Origin: an uncultured Bacteroidales bacterium | GTDB lineage: Bacteria > Bacteroidota > Bacteroidia > Bacteroidales > CAIXZF01 | Assembly: GCA_903923925.1 (NCBI GenBank) | Contig: CAIXZF010000113.1 | Coordinates: forward strand, 88,058 to 152,057 | Reading direction: 5' to 3' | DNA: 64,000 nucleotides | Shown: positions 48,531-56,388 of the stretch, one piece after another | Numbering within the stretch: the stretch's first letter is position 1 | Layout of the letters: each line of letters starts with the position of its first letter | Translations under genes and position numbers: made by a program | Notes under the pieces: generated by a model | The model's input: only the letters and a program-made list of their open reading frames with translations | Told to the model about the DNA's origin: nothing | Database searches by the model: none

Positions 48531-49923
48531 CACGGCTATTTTTCCTGTTTCGCACTAAATGTCCAGATACTAATATAAAAATAAGTGGGACAAGCCAGAT
48601 TATTCTGTTTTGATAACGACTATTTATAGCAGACAAATTTGAAGTTACAATCGCATTAATAACAGTCCCTGAAATAACAGTTAATACAATTACGCGCAAT
48701 TCAAAAGGAAAGGATCTGAATACGTTTGGTCTTGCGATAAAATAAAAAATGAATACCAAACTGAAGAGGACTAAAATAGTTTCAAAACTATTTGTTAAGT
48801 CAAAGTTGATTGTTCCTGTATTTTGCCTTGAACTACAATAATTTTTTATTTCCTTTGAGTAGTGCCAGTGAATCTGGCTATATGGTGCCGAATTGGGGCC
48901 ATAGACTAAAGGATGTTCAATGTCGAAATTAAAATATTGAGTAATTGAGTAAAATAACAGTTCAGGGATGACAGACTTTAAGTAATAGGGTTTTGACAGG
49001 ATATCTTTAATAATCAAATCATATTCTTGTTTATTCGCCTCCCAACCTCCAGTTTTATACAATGGGCTTTTAGAATCCCATAAAAAATCCCAAACCAGAC
49101 TGTCTTTGTATTGGCATATTTTGAAATTATTTGATTTGCATTCTCTTTTAAGATATTCTTCCAAAACTCCGGTTTCAGACAAATGATTCATAATGAATAC
49201 CTGCGAACCTCTCGATATCGTAAATTGATTGGAATAGACATAATTAGCGCTTGGAATCAGGAACCACGATATCGCTATAAGAATAGAGCAGTAAATTAGA
49301 TTCCTTTTTATCCTGATTTTCAATCCACTGCCTTTACCTTTTTTTAAGTATAGAACTAAAGCTGCAAGAAAACATAATGTAGTGATAATTAAGATATTTG
49401 ATAAATGCACTACCAAACTAAGTATAAGTACAATACTAAGAAATATCTTAGCAAATAGTTTTACATTATTGTTTATCAATAAATTAACAAATGTCAATAA
49501 TGAAATAGAGGTAAAAATATCAGGAATTAAAATGCTGACATTATGTGAAACACCCGTAAAACACACAAGAATCACCAATGAAAACAAAAATATTAAAAGA
49601 TGATTACTACCAATAAAAATCATTTTTACCGTAATAAACAATAGAAATGATACAAGGAATCCCTGAACCCAAATAACTAACCAGGGAGAAACCGCTAAAC
49701 TGATATGTCTTGCGAATAAACCATAGAATATTGGTCTATCGGTTGGATTAATACCACAAAATCCAGAGTAAAGATAGGTTCCTGTATCAGAATAAACCAA
49801 CGGATACTTATTGTAAAATCCAATAAAACACAACAATACAGATCCAAATAATATAAAAAACAACTCAATGCGCACGTCTTTCGAAATATTCAATTTCGAT
49901 ACAGGAACTTTGTTGGTATTCAT
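48511..49923 (-). CDS. Polytopic membrane protein, possibly a GT-C type glycosyltransferase
   Basis: A 470-residue protein with about ten hydrophobic helices. After the first helix (FFILFGSVLLCFIGFYNKYP) comes a loop with YSDTGTYLYSGFCGINPTDR, then PIFYGLF. An acidic residue in the first external loop is typical of GT-C lipid-linked glycosyltransferases, so this fold is a reasonable guess but not proven. A long external segment (about 235-340) holds charged and aromatic residues. It is very AT-rich compared with nuo and has no operon partner, so it may mark the edge of the accessory island. Confidence 0.55.
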   Translation of the reverse strand: MNTNKVPVSKLNISKDVRIELFFILFGSVLLCFIGFYNKYPLVYSDTGTYLYSGFCGINPTDRPIFYGLFARHISLAVSPWLVIWVQGFLVSFLLFITVKMIFIGSNHLLIFLFSLVILVCFTGVSHNVSILIPDIFTSISLLTFVNLLINNNVKLFAKIFLSIVLILSLVVHLSNILIITTLCFLAALVLYLKKGKGSGLKIRIKRNLIYCSILIAISWFLIPSANYVYSNQFTISRGSQVFIMNHLSETGVLEEYLKRECKSNNFKICQYKDSLVWDFLWDSKSPLYKTGGWEANKQEYDLIIKDILSKPYYLKSVIPELLFYSITQYFNFDIEHPLVYGPNSAPYSQIHWHYSKEIKNYCSSRQNTGTINFDLTNSFETILVLFSLVFIFYFIARPNVFRSFPFELRVIVLTVISGTVINAIVTSNLSAINSRYQNRIIWLVPLIFILVSGHLVRNRKNSRAIQQLF

Positions 49924-50431
49924 TAACTAATATTATAATCTGTTTACCAGAATGTTGGACACTAAAGTACAACGTTTTTACAAAGTATTCAGTTGTAAAA
50001 ACAGATTTTACCAGGCAAACGATTTACAAATATTTTTGGAAAGTACCTCAGGACAAAATCCAAATAAGGGCAGTTCACCTTTTCGGCAGGCAACCTTTAC
50101 AGGGCTGGTATTCAAATTAACCAGCAAACCAACACACAAGCAAACCAGCAATTTAGCACACTAAAAATCACCACTGTTGAGAATATGGCATCTAATGTTA
50201 CTTCTGAGCGAAGTAATGGCGGAATAAAGCAATGTAAAAATCTAGCAGTGTACTAATCTATCAATTTCACCAGGTAATTGATTCACTGGTAAATTGATAC
50301 ATTTTTAGACTTGTACATTTCGCATGAAATTAGAATACTGATTCGGGAATTCATTCAACGAATGATTCTATCGATAAAAAGAACTTGTTCACCTACGTCT
50401 TTACTAAAGCACATTATCCCATTTGAGACAG
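49924..50431. other. 508-bp intergenic region with short dispersed repeats
   Basis: No gene is supported; the few open frames show no family character. From 50119 to 50166 there is a run of related words (CCAGCAAACCAACACACAAG, then CAAACCAGCA and TTTAGCACACTA). From about 50240 to 50310 a second run alternates CAATTTCACCAGGTAATTGA with TTCACTGGTAAATTGATAC, again with a period of roughly 8-9 bases. The left arm of the recombinase element starts at 50432. Confidence 0.5.
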
Positions 50432-50453
50432 TATCCACCCCACCAACCCCATA

Positions 50454-50660
50454 TCAGCTCAATAGAGCCTTGTCGATAAATTGCGGGAGGAGTTCTTTGA
50501 GTTGAGAGGATTTCGTATCATTGATGTTGTTGATGACATAGGTAAGCCATTCCTGGGGATCGATGTCGTTTTTTTTGCAAGTGCCGAAGAAACTGTAAAA
50601 CATAGCGATGTTTTCGGCTGCTTCATGGTTTCCTGCAAACAGGAAATTTTTTCTTCCCAA
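50454..50660 (-). pseudogene. IS66-family transposase (TnpC) C-terminal fragment, left copy
   Basis: About 68 residues, reading GRKNFLFAGNHEAAENIAMF, then YSFFGTCKKNDIDPQEWL and KELLPQF. This matches the end of IS66 TnpC, where GRKN-LFAG-HEAA is followed by MYSFF-TCK...P-EWL. Everything upstream of LGRKN is absent; the palindrome sits at the break. The family's DDE catalytic residues lie mostly upstream, so the fragment cannot be an active transposase. It differs from the right copy by one residue (Ile for Phe in QFIDK). Confidence 0.8.
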
Positions 50661-50687
50661 GTTATGGAAAGCTTTCCATAACTTGGG
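50656..50687. repeat. 32-bp perfect palindrome, left copy
   Basis: The first half is CCCAAGTTATGGAAAG and the second half is its exact reverse complement, with no spacer. It lies exactly where the IS66 coding fragment begins. An identical copy is at 54172-54203. Confidence 0.95.
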
Positions 50688-50838
50688 TTATGTAAACTAA
50701 AATATTATGTAAAGTGATATTTCTAACCCCTCTAATTATCAGGAAGTTGTAAATATTATTTTTCAGATTACTTTCCATAATAATTGAGCCTATTTTTATA
50801 CAAGTGGTGCTTTTGCCACTGACTAAAAAGATTCAGTT

Positions 50839-52086
50839 ATGGAAAACAGGACATTCGAAGAAGTAAGCTGTCAAGCATTACAGTGCTTGAAAAACAGGCT
50901 CTCTCGGGCTACCGGGACATTGAAGTATTACAACTGCCATTGGCGAAGAATAAAGTGCTTCATGAAATCAAAAAGCATTGATTTCATTGATGCAGATGTT
51001 TGTCAGGATTATCTTTTGCAAAAATTTGGTGACAGGGATTATTCGACACTCGCCAAAGGAGAAAAGGATACAGTCAAAACTGTCACAACGCTGATTGAGT
51101 TTATCAAAACAGGTACCATCGAGCCACGTAAAGAATTAGCTGATTTTGAAGGTTCAATAGGACAACAAATAATAAACTATCTGGCTTATAAGTCCTCTCA
51201 AAGATTAGCGAAACACACTATTGATGAGTACGAGCAACATCTTTTTAGGTTTTTTCGCTACCTAAAGCAGAACAATGTGACGTCAATTAGCTCGGTTAAT
51301 CAGCTTCATATACTAAAATACATTAAAAGTGTTGACCCTAAAACGATTTCTCTTGCCCATATATCAATTCGAGTGATGAGAGACTTTTTCAAGTATCTGT
51401 ATAGTTCATCAATCATTGAAGTGGATTTATCATCCATGATGCCGAAAGATAACTACAAGGCTCAAACCCAAATACCCTCTACATACACGACTGAAGAAGT
51501 TGAAAAGCTTTTATCTTCTGTTGATAGAAATAATGCCGTTGGAAAGCGTGACTATGCCATTATTCTGCTGGCAGCCAGACTTGGAATGCGGGCTTCGGAT
51601 ATTGCATATCTCAAATTTGAGAATGTATTATGGGAACAAAGTGTGCTCCGTTTTACCCAATATAAGACTGGTAGCAAAATCGAACTTCCGCTACTGCCTG
51701 ATGTTGGAAATGCAATAATCGAGTATCTGAAATTTGGAAGACCCAAATCTGAAGAGCCTTTCGTGTTTCTCTGTGCACGGTCTCCATTCAATTCCTTGCA
51801 TGGATCAGTTATTACCCAAATTGTCCAACTTACTTTTGCAAAAACCGGAATCAACACAAAAAACAGGAGACATGGACCTCATGCCCTTCGTCACAGTCTT
51901 GCTGGACGCCTGTTAGAAAGGCAAACTATTTTGCCGATTATAAGCGAAGTTCTTGGGCACGAGAATACGGAATCAACCAGATTTTATCTTCGTATAGATC
52001 TGACATCACTTAGGCAGTGCGTATTGGAAGTTCCTGCAGTAGCTCCTGTGTTTTATGTACAGAAAGGAGGATTGTTTTATGAATAA
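50839..52086 (+). CDS. Tyrosine recombinase, first of a trio (RitA-like)
   Basis: 415 residues. An N-terminal SAM-like/core-binding region of about 200 residues is followed by the catalytic domain from about 215. Catalytic residues are present: Arg in LLAARLGMRASDIAYL, Lys in QYKTGSKIELP, HALRH, the second His in EVLGHEN and the Tyr in STRFYLRIDL. It looks active. It overlaps the second recombinase by eight bases (ATGAATAA), so translation is coupled. Upstream, 50724-50838 holds an AT-rich stretch with a small AGTGG/CCACT hairpin just before the gene. In RIT elements the three recombinases probably act together; the reaction is not established here. Confidence 0.88.
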   Translation: MENRTFEEVSCQALQCLKNRLSRATGTLKYYNCHWRRIKCFMKSKSIDFIDADVCQDYLLQKFGDRDYSTLAKGEKDTVKTVTTLIEFIKTGTIEPRKELADFEGSIGQQIINYLAYKSSQRLAKHTIDEYEQHLFRFFRYLKQNNVTSISSVNQLHILKYIKSVDPKTISLAHISIRVMRDFFKYLYSSSIIEVDLSSMMPKDNYKAQTQIPSTYTTEEVEKLLSSVDRNNAVGKRDYAIILLAARLGMRASDIAYLKFENVLWEQSVLRFTQYKTGSKIELPLLPDVGNAIIEYLKFGRPKSEEPFVFLCARSPFNSLHGSVITQIVQLTFAKTGINTKNRRHGPHALRHSLAGRLLERQTILPIISEVLGHENTESTRFYLRIDLTSLRQCVLEVPAVAPVFYVQKGGLFYE

Positions 52087-53065
52087 TCGCGCACTTTGGG
52101 GCATATATGCTCCGTATATCAGGCAGCTCATCGAACTTAAAAGGAGCCTGGGGTTTAAATATGAAACTGAAGAAATCATTTATTCAATTTTCGATCGGTT
52201 TACCATCGCTTTGGGTGAAACCAAAGTAGGCATTTCCAAAGAACTCTCAGACAGATGGTGTGAGCGGAAAAACAACGAGTCAGAATCTTATTGGATCCAT
52301 AGATCCGGATGTCTAGCGAGACTTTCATCCTATCTGTCCAAAATCGGAATTCGTTCCTATATTCCCCAATTACCCAGACATAGATCGACATTTGTTCCTT
52401 TCGTTTTCTCTAAAATTGAAATGGAATCTGTATTTGTGGCAGCTGACGCACTTAGAGCTCAGCGAAAAATGATGAACTCCATAATTTTTGTAATGCCTGC
52501 ACTTGTCAGACTATTGTATGGTACGGGACTACGCATTGGCGAAGCTCTGGCATTAAGGAATCAGGATGTTAACCTTACAGACAACTTCCTTCTTGTTAGA
52601 GACTCTAAGAACGGCAAGCAACGAATGATCCCCATATCAGAGTCCTTATCGGTAGTTTGTAGGGACTATGTTCATCATCGAAACTCACTTCCTTTGTTAA
52701 ATTCAGAAGACGACTATTTTTTTGTGTCTCTGAACGGTTCTGCCTGCTCGTCAGTTTCGGTTTACAGCCGTTTTCAGGATATTCTAAAAGTAGTGGGTAT
52801 CCCATTTATTGGCAATCATCATGGTCCAAGGCTACATGATCTTCGTCACACTTTTGCCGTAACCTCGTTAGCCCAGTTGGCTGAATCCGGTTGTGATCTG
52901 TATAGCATGCTTCCAATTCTGTCAACATATCTTGGACACCAGTCATTAAGTGCCACCGACTCTTATGTTAGGCTGACCGCGGAAATGTATCCCGGTTTGC
53001 TTAAGGATATTGATATGGTGTGTCTTAACGTATTTCCTGATATCCAAAGTCATGAGTCCAACTGA
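52079..53065 (+). CDS. Tyrosine recombinase, second of a trio (RitB-like)
   Basis: 328 residues from the ATG at 52079; an in-frame extension to 52055 has no support. Catalytic set: Arg in LLYGTGLRIGEALALR, Lys in DSKNGKQRMIPI, LHDLRHTFAV, LGHQSLSATD and Tyr in DSYVRLTAEM. It therefore appears functional. The N-terminal region (YIRQLIELKRSLGFKYETEE) is typical of the middle recombinase in Rit-type trios and Tn554-like operons. Both ends overlap neighbouring genes (eight bases with the first, 14 with the third). Confidence 0.87.
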   Translation: MNNRALWGIYAPYIRQLIELKRSLGFKYETEEIIYSIFDRFTIALGETKVGISKELSDRWCERKNNESESYWIHRSGCLARLSSYLSKIGIRSYIPQLPRHRSTFVPFVFSKIEMESVFVAADALRAQRKMMNSIIFVMPALVRLLYGTGLRIGEALALRNQDVNLTDNFLLVRDSKNGKQRMIPISESLSVVCRDYVHHRNSLPLLNSEDDYFFVSLNGSACSSVSVYSRFQDILKVVGIPFIGNHHGPRLHDLRHTFAVTSLAQLAESGCDLYSMLPILSTYLGHQSLSATDSYVRLTAEMYPGLLKDIDMVCLNVFPDIQSHESN

Positions 53066-54065
53066 TTTTTCCAAATATCTGACGGACTATCTTACAAAGT
53101 ACCTGTCACATGAAAAGGGTTCCAGCTCCAATACGATCAGTGCCTATCGCGATACTTTTGTATTGTTTTTAACCTACATGGATACAATCCGTAAAATAAA
53201 AGCTGAAAAGCTACAACTGAAATCTATTACCAAAGATACGGTTGTATCGTTCCTTGATTGGCTCCAAACGGAAAGAAAATCCAGCGATACTACCAGAAAC
53301 TTACGATTGGCAGCATTACATTCTTTCTTTCGATATGTCCAATATCAAAACCCGGACAATCTGCATGAATACCAGAACATATTGTCTGTCAAGTTAAAAA
53401 AAACAAGGACCATTCCTATGAATTATCTCACGATAGAAGGTGTTAAATTACTTCTTAATCAACCTGATATTAGATCAAAGAAAGGACGTCGAGATCTTGC
53501 GCTTTTATCACTTATGTATGACACAGGATCCAGAGTCCAGGAATTAATAGACCTGACTTCTGCATCAATTAGACTAGATAATCCAAGGACCATCAGGATC
53601 ACGGGTAAAGGCAACAAAACACGGATAGTGCCACTTATAGAGCAGCAAGTGAGAGTATTAAAATGCTATTTGGAAGAACATGATCTTTTGAAACCGCAGA
53701 CCAGATCGTATCCATTATTCTTTAACAGTCGTAAGGAAAAACTAACTCGCCCGGGCGTTACTCATATTTTGTTGAAATATGCAGATCAAGCAAGAGTCAG
53801 GAATCCGGAAATAATCCCCGAAAAGTTAAGTTGTCATTCACTGCGCCACTCCAAAGCAATGCACCTATTGCAGGCAGGAGTAAATTTGATTTATATTCGG
53901 GATATCCTGGGTCATGTTTCTGTTACAACAACCGAAATCTATGCTCGAGCTGATTCACGACAGAAGCGGGAAGCCCTTGAGAAAGCATATGTAGATGTAT
54001 CACCAAATGAAATACCAGTTTGGGTAAGTAATAATAACTTGCTTGGCTGGTTAAAAAGCTTCTGA
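53052..54065 (+). CDS. Tyrosine recombinase, third of a trio (RitC-like)
   Basis: 337 residues from the ATG at 53052, which overlaps the second recombinase by 14 bases; a longer frame from 53010 lies within that gene. It has a XerC/D-like core-binding domain (YLTKYLSHEKGSSSNTISAY) and a catalytic domain with Arg in LMYDTGSRVQELIDL, Lys in ITGKGNKTRIVPL, SCHSLRHSKAMHL, ILGHVSVTTT and Tyr in EIYARADSRQK. All catalytic residues are present. Just after its stop is a TTATGTAAA word that is repeated, inverted, in the right arm. Confidence 0.88.
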   Translation: MSPTDFSKYLTDYLTKYLSHEKGSSSNTISAYRDTFVLFLTYMDTIRKIKAEKLQLKSITKDTVVSFLDWLQTERKSSDTTRNLRLAALHSFFRYVQYQNPDNLHEYQNILSVKLKKTRTIPMNYLTIEGVKLLLNQPDIRSKKGRRDLALLSLMYDTGSRVQELIDLTSASIRLDNPRTIRITGKGNKTRIVPLIEQQVRVLKCYLEEHDLLKPQTRSYPLFFNSRKEKLTRPGVTHILLKYADQARVRNPEIIPEKLSCHSLRHSKAMHLLQAGVNLIYIRDILGHVSVTTTEIYARADSRQKREALEKAYVDVSPNEIPVWVSNNNLLGWLKSF

Positions 54066-54135
54066 AGTGACGAAATATTATGTAAAGTGGTATCGAACTT
54101 TTAAGCTATCACATCATTGTTTATCAGTTAATTAC
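54066..54135. promoter_or_regulatory. Subterminal recombinase-site candidate
   Basis: The 70 bp between the third recombinase and the right arm start with GACGAAATATTATGTAAAGT, followed by GGTATCG. This is nearly the reverse complement of the inner end of the right arm (ACGAAATATCGCTTTACATA, then ATATTTT). The right end thus carries two opposed copies of one word, while the left inner end has only one copy facing inward. Confidence 0.5.
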
Positions 54136-54171
54136 GAAATATCGCTTTACATAATATTTTAGTTTACATAA

Positions 54172-54203
54172 CCCAAGTTATGGAAAGCTTTCCATAACTT
54201 GGG
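54172..54203. repeat. 32-bp perfect palindrome, right copy
   Basis: Identical to the palindrome at 50656-50687 (half-site CCCAAGTTATGGAAAG). Its right half runs into the IS66-type fragment as CATAACTTGGGAAGA. Confidence 0.95.
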
Positions 54204-54405
54204 AAGAAAAAATTTCCTGTTTGCCGGCAACCATGAAGCTGCTGAGAACATCGCTATGTTTTACAGTTTCTTCGGCACTTGCAAAAAAAACGACATCGAT
54301 CCCCAGGAATGGCTTACCTATGTCATCAACAACATCAACGATACGAAATCCTCTCAACTCAAAGAACTCCTCCCGCAATTTTTCGACAAGGCGCTACTGA
54401 GCTGA
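54199..54405 (+). pseudogene. IS66-family transposase (TnpC) C-terminal fragment, right copy
   Basis: A 68-residue frame identical to the left fragment except Phe for Ile in QFFDKALLS. It starts at a TTG coding LGRKN and stops at TGA, 22 bp before the outer end of the arm. It carries no catalytic core. Differences from the left copy are almost all synonymous (Ala, Gly, Glu, Asn and Leu codons), so both copies descend from intact transposase genes that diverged under selection. Confidence 0.8.
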
Positions 54406-54462
54406 TATGGGGTTGGTGGGGTGGATATGCTTAATCAAACATTTAAATGTAAACTGAAAAAA

Positions 54463-54675
54463 ATGTCCAAGGTTTTCGATGGTAAGCTTAAATATATACC
54501 AGTTTCAGTTTTGAATATTCCCAAATATCCCAGAGGTAATCAAATAATACCAATCTCAGCTCTACCACTATTAGAAAAATACGGATCAGGAAGTATTATA
54601 TTAGCCAAAGTTGTTGAAATCAGGTTGGGTCAGGGTGATATTTTATTAATGCCGATTGACAGTCCAGATAATTAA
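54463..54675 (+). CDS. Small protein of unknown function
   Basis: About 70 residues from the Met at 54463 (MSKVFDGKLKYIPVSVLNIP). An upstream ATG at 54427 would begin inside the inverted arm and is less likely. The sequence has beta-strand-like segments (IIPISALPLLEKYGSGSIIL, then AKVVEIRLGQGDILLMPID) with no signal peptide or cysteines. I do not recognise a family. It lies just outside the element and may be co-transcribed with the broken small gene that follows 14 bp later. Confidence 0.45.
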   Translation: MSKVFDGKLKYIPVSVLNIPKYPRGNQIIPISALPLLEKYGSGSIILAKVVEIRLGQGDILLMPIDSPDN

Positions 54676-54689
54676 TAAATAATTCAGTT

Positions 54690-54916
54690 ATGATTTTCAA
54701 ATATTTACATTTTTCCCACCCTACAGAAGAACAGTCAAATCTTCTTAAAGCAATGGAGGATTTTGTTTCATCCGAAAATCATTATGATTTTATTGTGCTT
54801 TGCGGTACAGCAGGACTGATAAAAAGGAAATAGAGGAATTCCTAGACAGGTCACTTGGTTTCTGTTTTGACCCTGAGATGCTGCTAGTTTTTAAGACATT
54901 ATGTCGCTATTTTTAA
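54690..54916 (+). pseudogene. Frameshifted small gene
   Basis: An ATG at 54690 gives MIFKYLHFSHPTEEQSNLLK and continues to FIVLCGTAG, then stops at TAG (54831-54833) after 47 residues. Shifting frame near GGACTGATAAAAAGG continues TDKKEIEEFLDRSLGFCFDP, then EMLLVFKTLCRYF to a TAA at 54914-54916. The two parts together would be roughly 75-80 residues. No family is recognised. The break indicates decay. Confidence 0.4.
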
Positions 54917-55068
54917 GACATTTATCCGGAGTCAGCGGAGTTTTTTGTCAACTATTACCGGGAAATGTGGGATAATGACGACACGAAAAGCTGAACCTTT
55001 GAATATTTGAGGTAAACCGGGAAATGCATTTTCATCAACACTAAGAAATTACAAATAAATATTGCTTA

Positions 55069-55120
55069 TTTGAGCTAAAATGTCTTTTTATTGGCTATAT
55101 TTGTAAATTATTTACAAATA
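55069..55120 (+). promoter_or_regulatory. Promoter with palindromic operator for the RloA/RloB pair
   Basis: A -7 box TATATTTG (55096-55103) and a TTTG (55069-55072) form a Bacteroidota-type promoter, with a slightly long 23-bp spacer. A 23-bp inverted repeat, TATTTGTAAA-tta-TTTACAAATA (55098-55120), overlaps the -7 box and the expected start point. A protein bound there would block transcription. The ATG is at 55132. Confidence 0.55.
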
Positions 55121-55131
55121 AATCAATTAAA

Positions 55132-56388
55132 ATGGTACTTGAGATCCGGCTCAGCAACTTTTTCTCCATTAAGGATGAAATTGTACTTGATTTTAGGGCT
55201 GCAAGTCTAAAGTCGCAGAATGTTGTGGCTCTGAGTGATAACGTCTTTAAACATGAGGATGAAGATATTCTGAAAACTATTGCTATCTATGGTGCAAATG
55301 CTTCTGGCAAAAGCAATATAATCAAAGCTATACGCTTTTGTCATTCATTGGTATTTCAATCGCACGGGAACAATGAAAATTCAGTCTTCCCTTTTCAGCC
55401 TTTCAAATTTGCAGGATTTGACCATAAGCCCAGTAGCTATTTCATTCGTTTCGTCAGTGAGGGTATTGAATATGAGTATTCGTTCTTACTCACCCGTCAA
55501 CGCATCCTGGCTGAGAGTTTGTTTTATTACCCAAAGGGAAGGATTACCAAAATATTCACGAGGGACGAGAGAAATGGCAAATCCAAAAAAGATAAATATA
55601 CTTTTGGGGATCAGATCAAACGTCCACTGGATGTGGCTGAAAGTACTTCTGATAAAACCTTGTTCATTTCCCGTGCCAGCCAGATGGATAGGCAAATAGC
55701 CAAAGAAATATTCAATTATTTCCACCGGAACTTTATACTTGAGTACCAGGGTTTTGGTGTATCTGCTGTCGAATCATTATCGAATCAAAACAAGCTACAA
55801 CTTCTGGAAGCTTTGAAGATTGCCGACAGTGATATTGTAGATTTCAAGATCAAGGTTCTGAAAAAGCCGGGTAAGAATTTCAATGCCGACCTGACAAATC
55901 TTACGCTTACGGTTGAAGATGTTGTACAGGACCACCTTGAAATAAAAACCTACCACAGATCTGCACCCAATGTAGTATTCGATTTTCTAATGGAGGAATC
56001 ACAAGGGACGATAAAGCTGTTTTTTATTATGCTTACGCTTTTAGACGTCATAAAAAACAATAAAGTACTTCTAATCGACGAGATAGAGGACAGCCTTCAT
56101 CCTAAAATCATCGAATACATATTTAAGATGTTCAGGGCAGGCGAGAAAGCCCAGCTCCTTTGTACCACGCATAATACCCTTTTTCTTGACCTGAAAGAGT
56201 TCAGGAAGGATCAAATCTATTTTTCCAATAAACGGGAGGATGCTTCAACTGATCTGTATTCTTTATATGATTATAAGGACTTCAGGGATACTATGGATTT
56301 AGAGAAGGCCTATTTACAAGGAAGATTTGATGCCGTTCCCTATGTAAATGATTCCAAGGAGAATATTAAAACCTTGATCCATGGCTAG
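55132..56388 (+). CDS. RloA-like AAA ATPase (AbiL-type defence)
   Basis: A 418-residue ABC/SMC-like ATPase. Walker A is AIYGANASGKSNIIKAIRF, near residue 65. Walker B is KVLLIDEIEDSLHPKIIEYI, with the D-loop region nearby and LLCTTHNTLFLDLK as the switch His. The N-terminus (LEIRLSNFFSIKDEIVLDFR) is typical of RloA/AbiLii ATPases. It overlaps the RloB-like gene by eight bases. Such pairs, first noted near restriction loci and as the lactococcal AbiL abortive-infection system, are thought to protect against phage. The ATPase probably senses infection and licenses the partner; that is inference. Confidence 0.8.
   Translation: MVLEIRLSNFFSIKDEIVLDFRAASLKSQNVVALSDNVFKHEDEDILKTIAIYGANASGKSNIIKAIRFCHSLVFQSHGNNENSVFPFQPFKFAGFDHKPSSYFIRFVSEGIEYEYSFLLTRQRILAESLFYYPKGRITKIFTRDERNGKSKKDKYTFGDQIKRPLDVAESTSDKTLFISRASQMDRQIAKEIFNYFHRNFILEYQGFGVSAVESLSNQNKLQLLEALKIADSDIVDFKIKVLKKPGKNFNADLTNLTLTVEDVVQDHLEIKTYHRSAPNVVFDFLMEESQGTIKLFFIMLTLLDVIKNNKVLLIDEIEDSLHPKIIEYIFKMFRAGEKAQLLCTTHNTLFLDLKEFRKDQIYFSNKREDASTDLYSLYDYKDFRDTMDLEKAYLQGRFDAVPYVNDSKENIKTLIHG

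Larger units (their letters stand above)
50432..50723. repeat. Left inverted arm of the RIT-type element
   Basis: It is the reverse complement of 54136-54427 over 292 bases, with about ten differences. The outer end is TATCCACCCCACCAACCCC; the inner end reads ATTATGTAAAGTGATATTTC. From outside in it contains the end of an IS66-type transposase gene (minus strand), the 32-bp palindrome and two TTATGTAAA words. Confidence 0.9.
50432..54427. mobile_element. Recombinase-in-trio (RIT) type element with 292-bp inverted arms
   Basis: A 3,996-bp unit. Three tandem, overlapping tyrosine recombinase genes (50839-54065) sit between inverted arms at 50432-50723 and 54136-54427. The arms align over their full 292 bp without gaps and with about ten mismatches. 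Three consecutive recombinases of different type flanked by inverted repeats is the definition of RIT elements. The arms are unusual: each contains the 3' end of an IS66-type transposase gene, pointing outward, and a 32-bp perfect palindrome. I see no target-site duplication outside the arms. Whether the whole unit or only its inner part moves is unknown. Confidence 0.75.
54136..54427. repeat. Right inverted arm of the RIT-type element
   Basis: It is the reverse complement of 50432-50723, 292 bases with no gap. The inner end reads GAAATATCGCTTTACATAAT and the outer end GGGGTTGGTGGGGTGGATA. Nine of the ten differences fall in the IS66 coding fragment, eight of them at silent codon positions. 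Confidence 0.9.

Noticed and set aside
50481..50681. 66-residue ORFs opposite the IS66 fragments (also 54178-54378)
   Set aside because: They are antisense copies of the TnpC ends. The substitutions between arms are silent in the TnpC frame, so that frame is the real one.
50839..54065. Tn554- or Tn916-type element
   Set aside because: Tn554 has two recombinases plus a non-recombinase TnpC, and Tn916 has Xis/Int plus conjugation genes. Here all three genes are tyrosine recombinases and there is no cargo.
50424..54435. Target-site duplication next to the inverted arms
   Set aside because: The eight bases outside the left arm (TGAGACAG) and the right arm (TGCTTAAT) do not match, so no duplication supports insertion of the whole unit.
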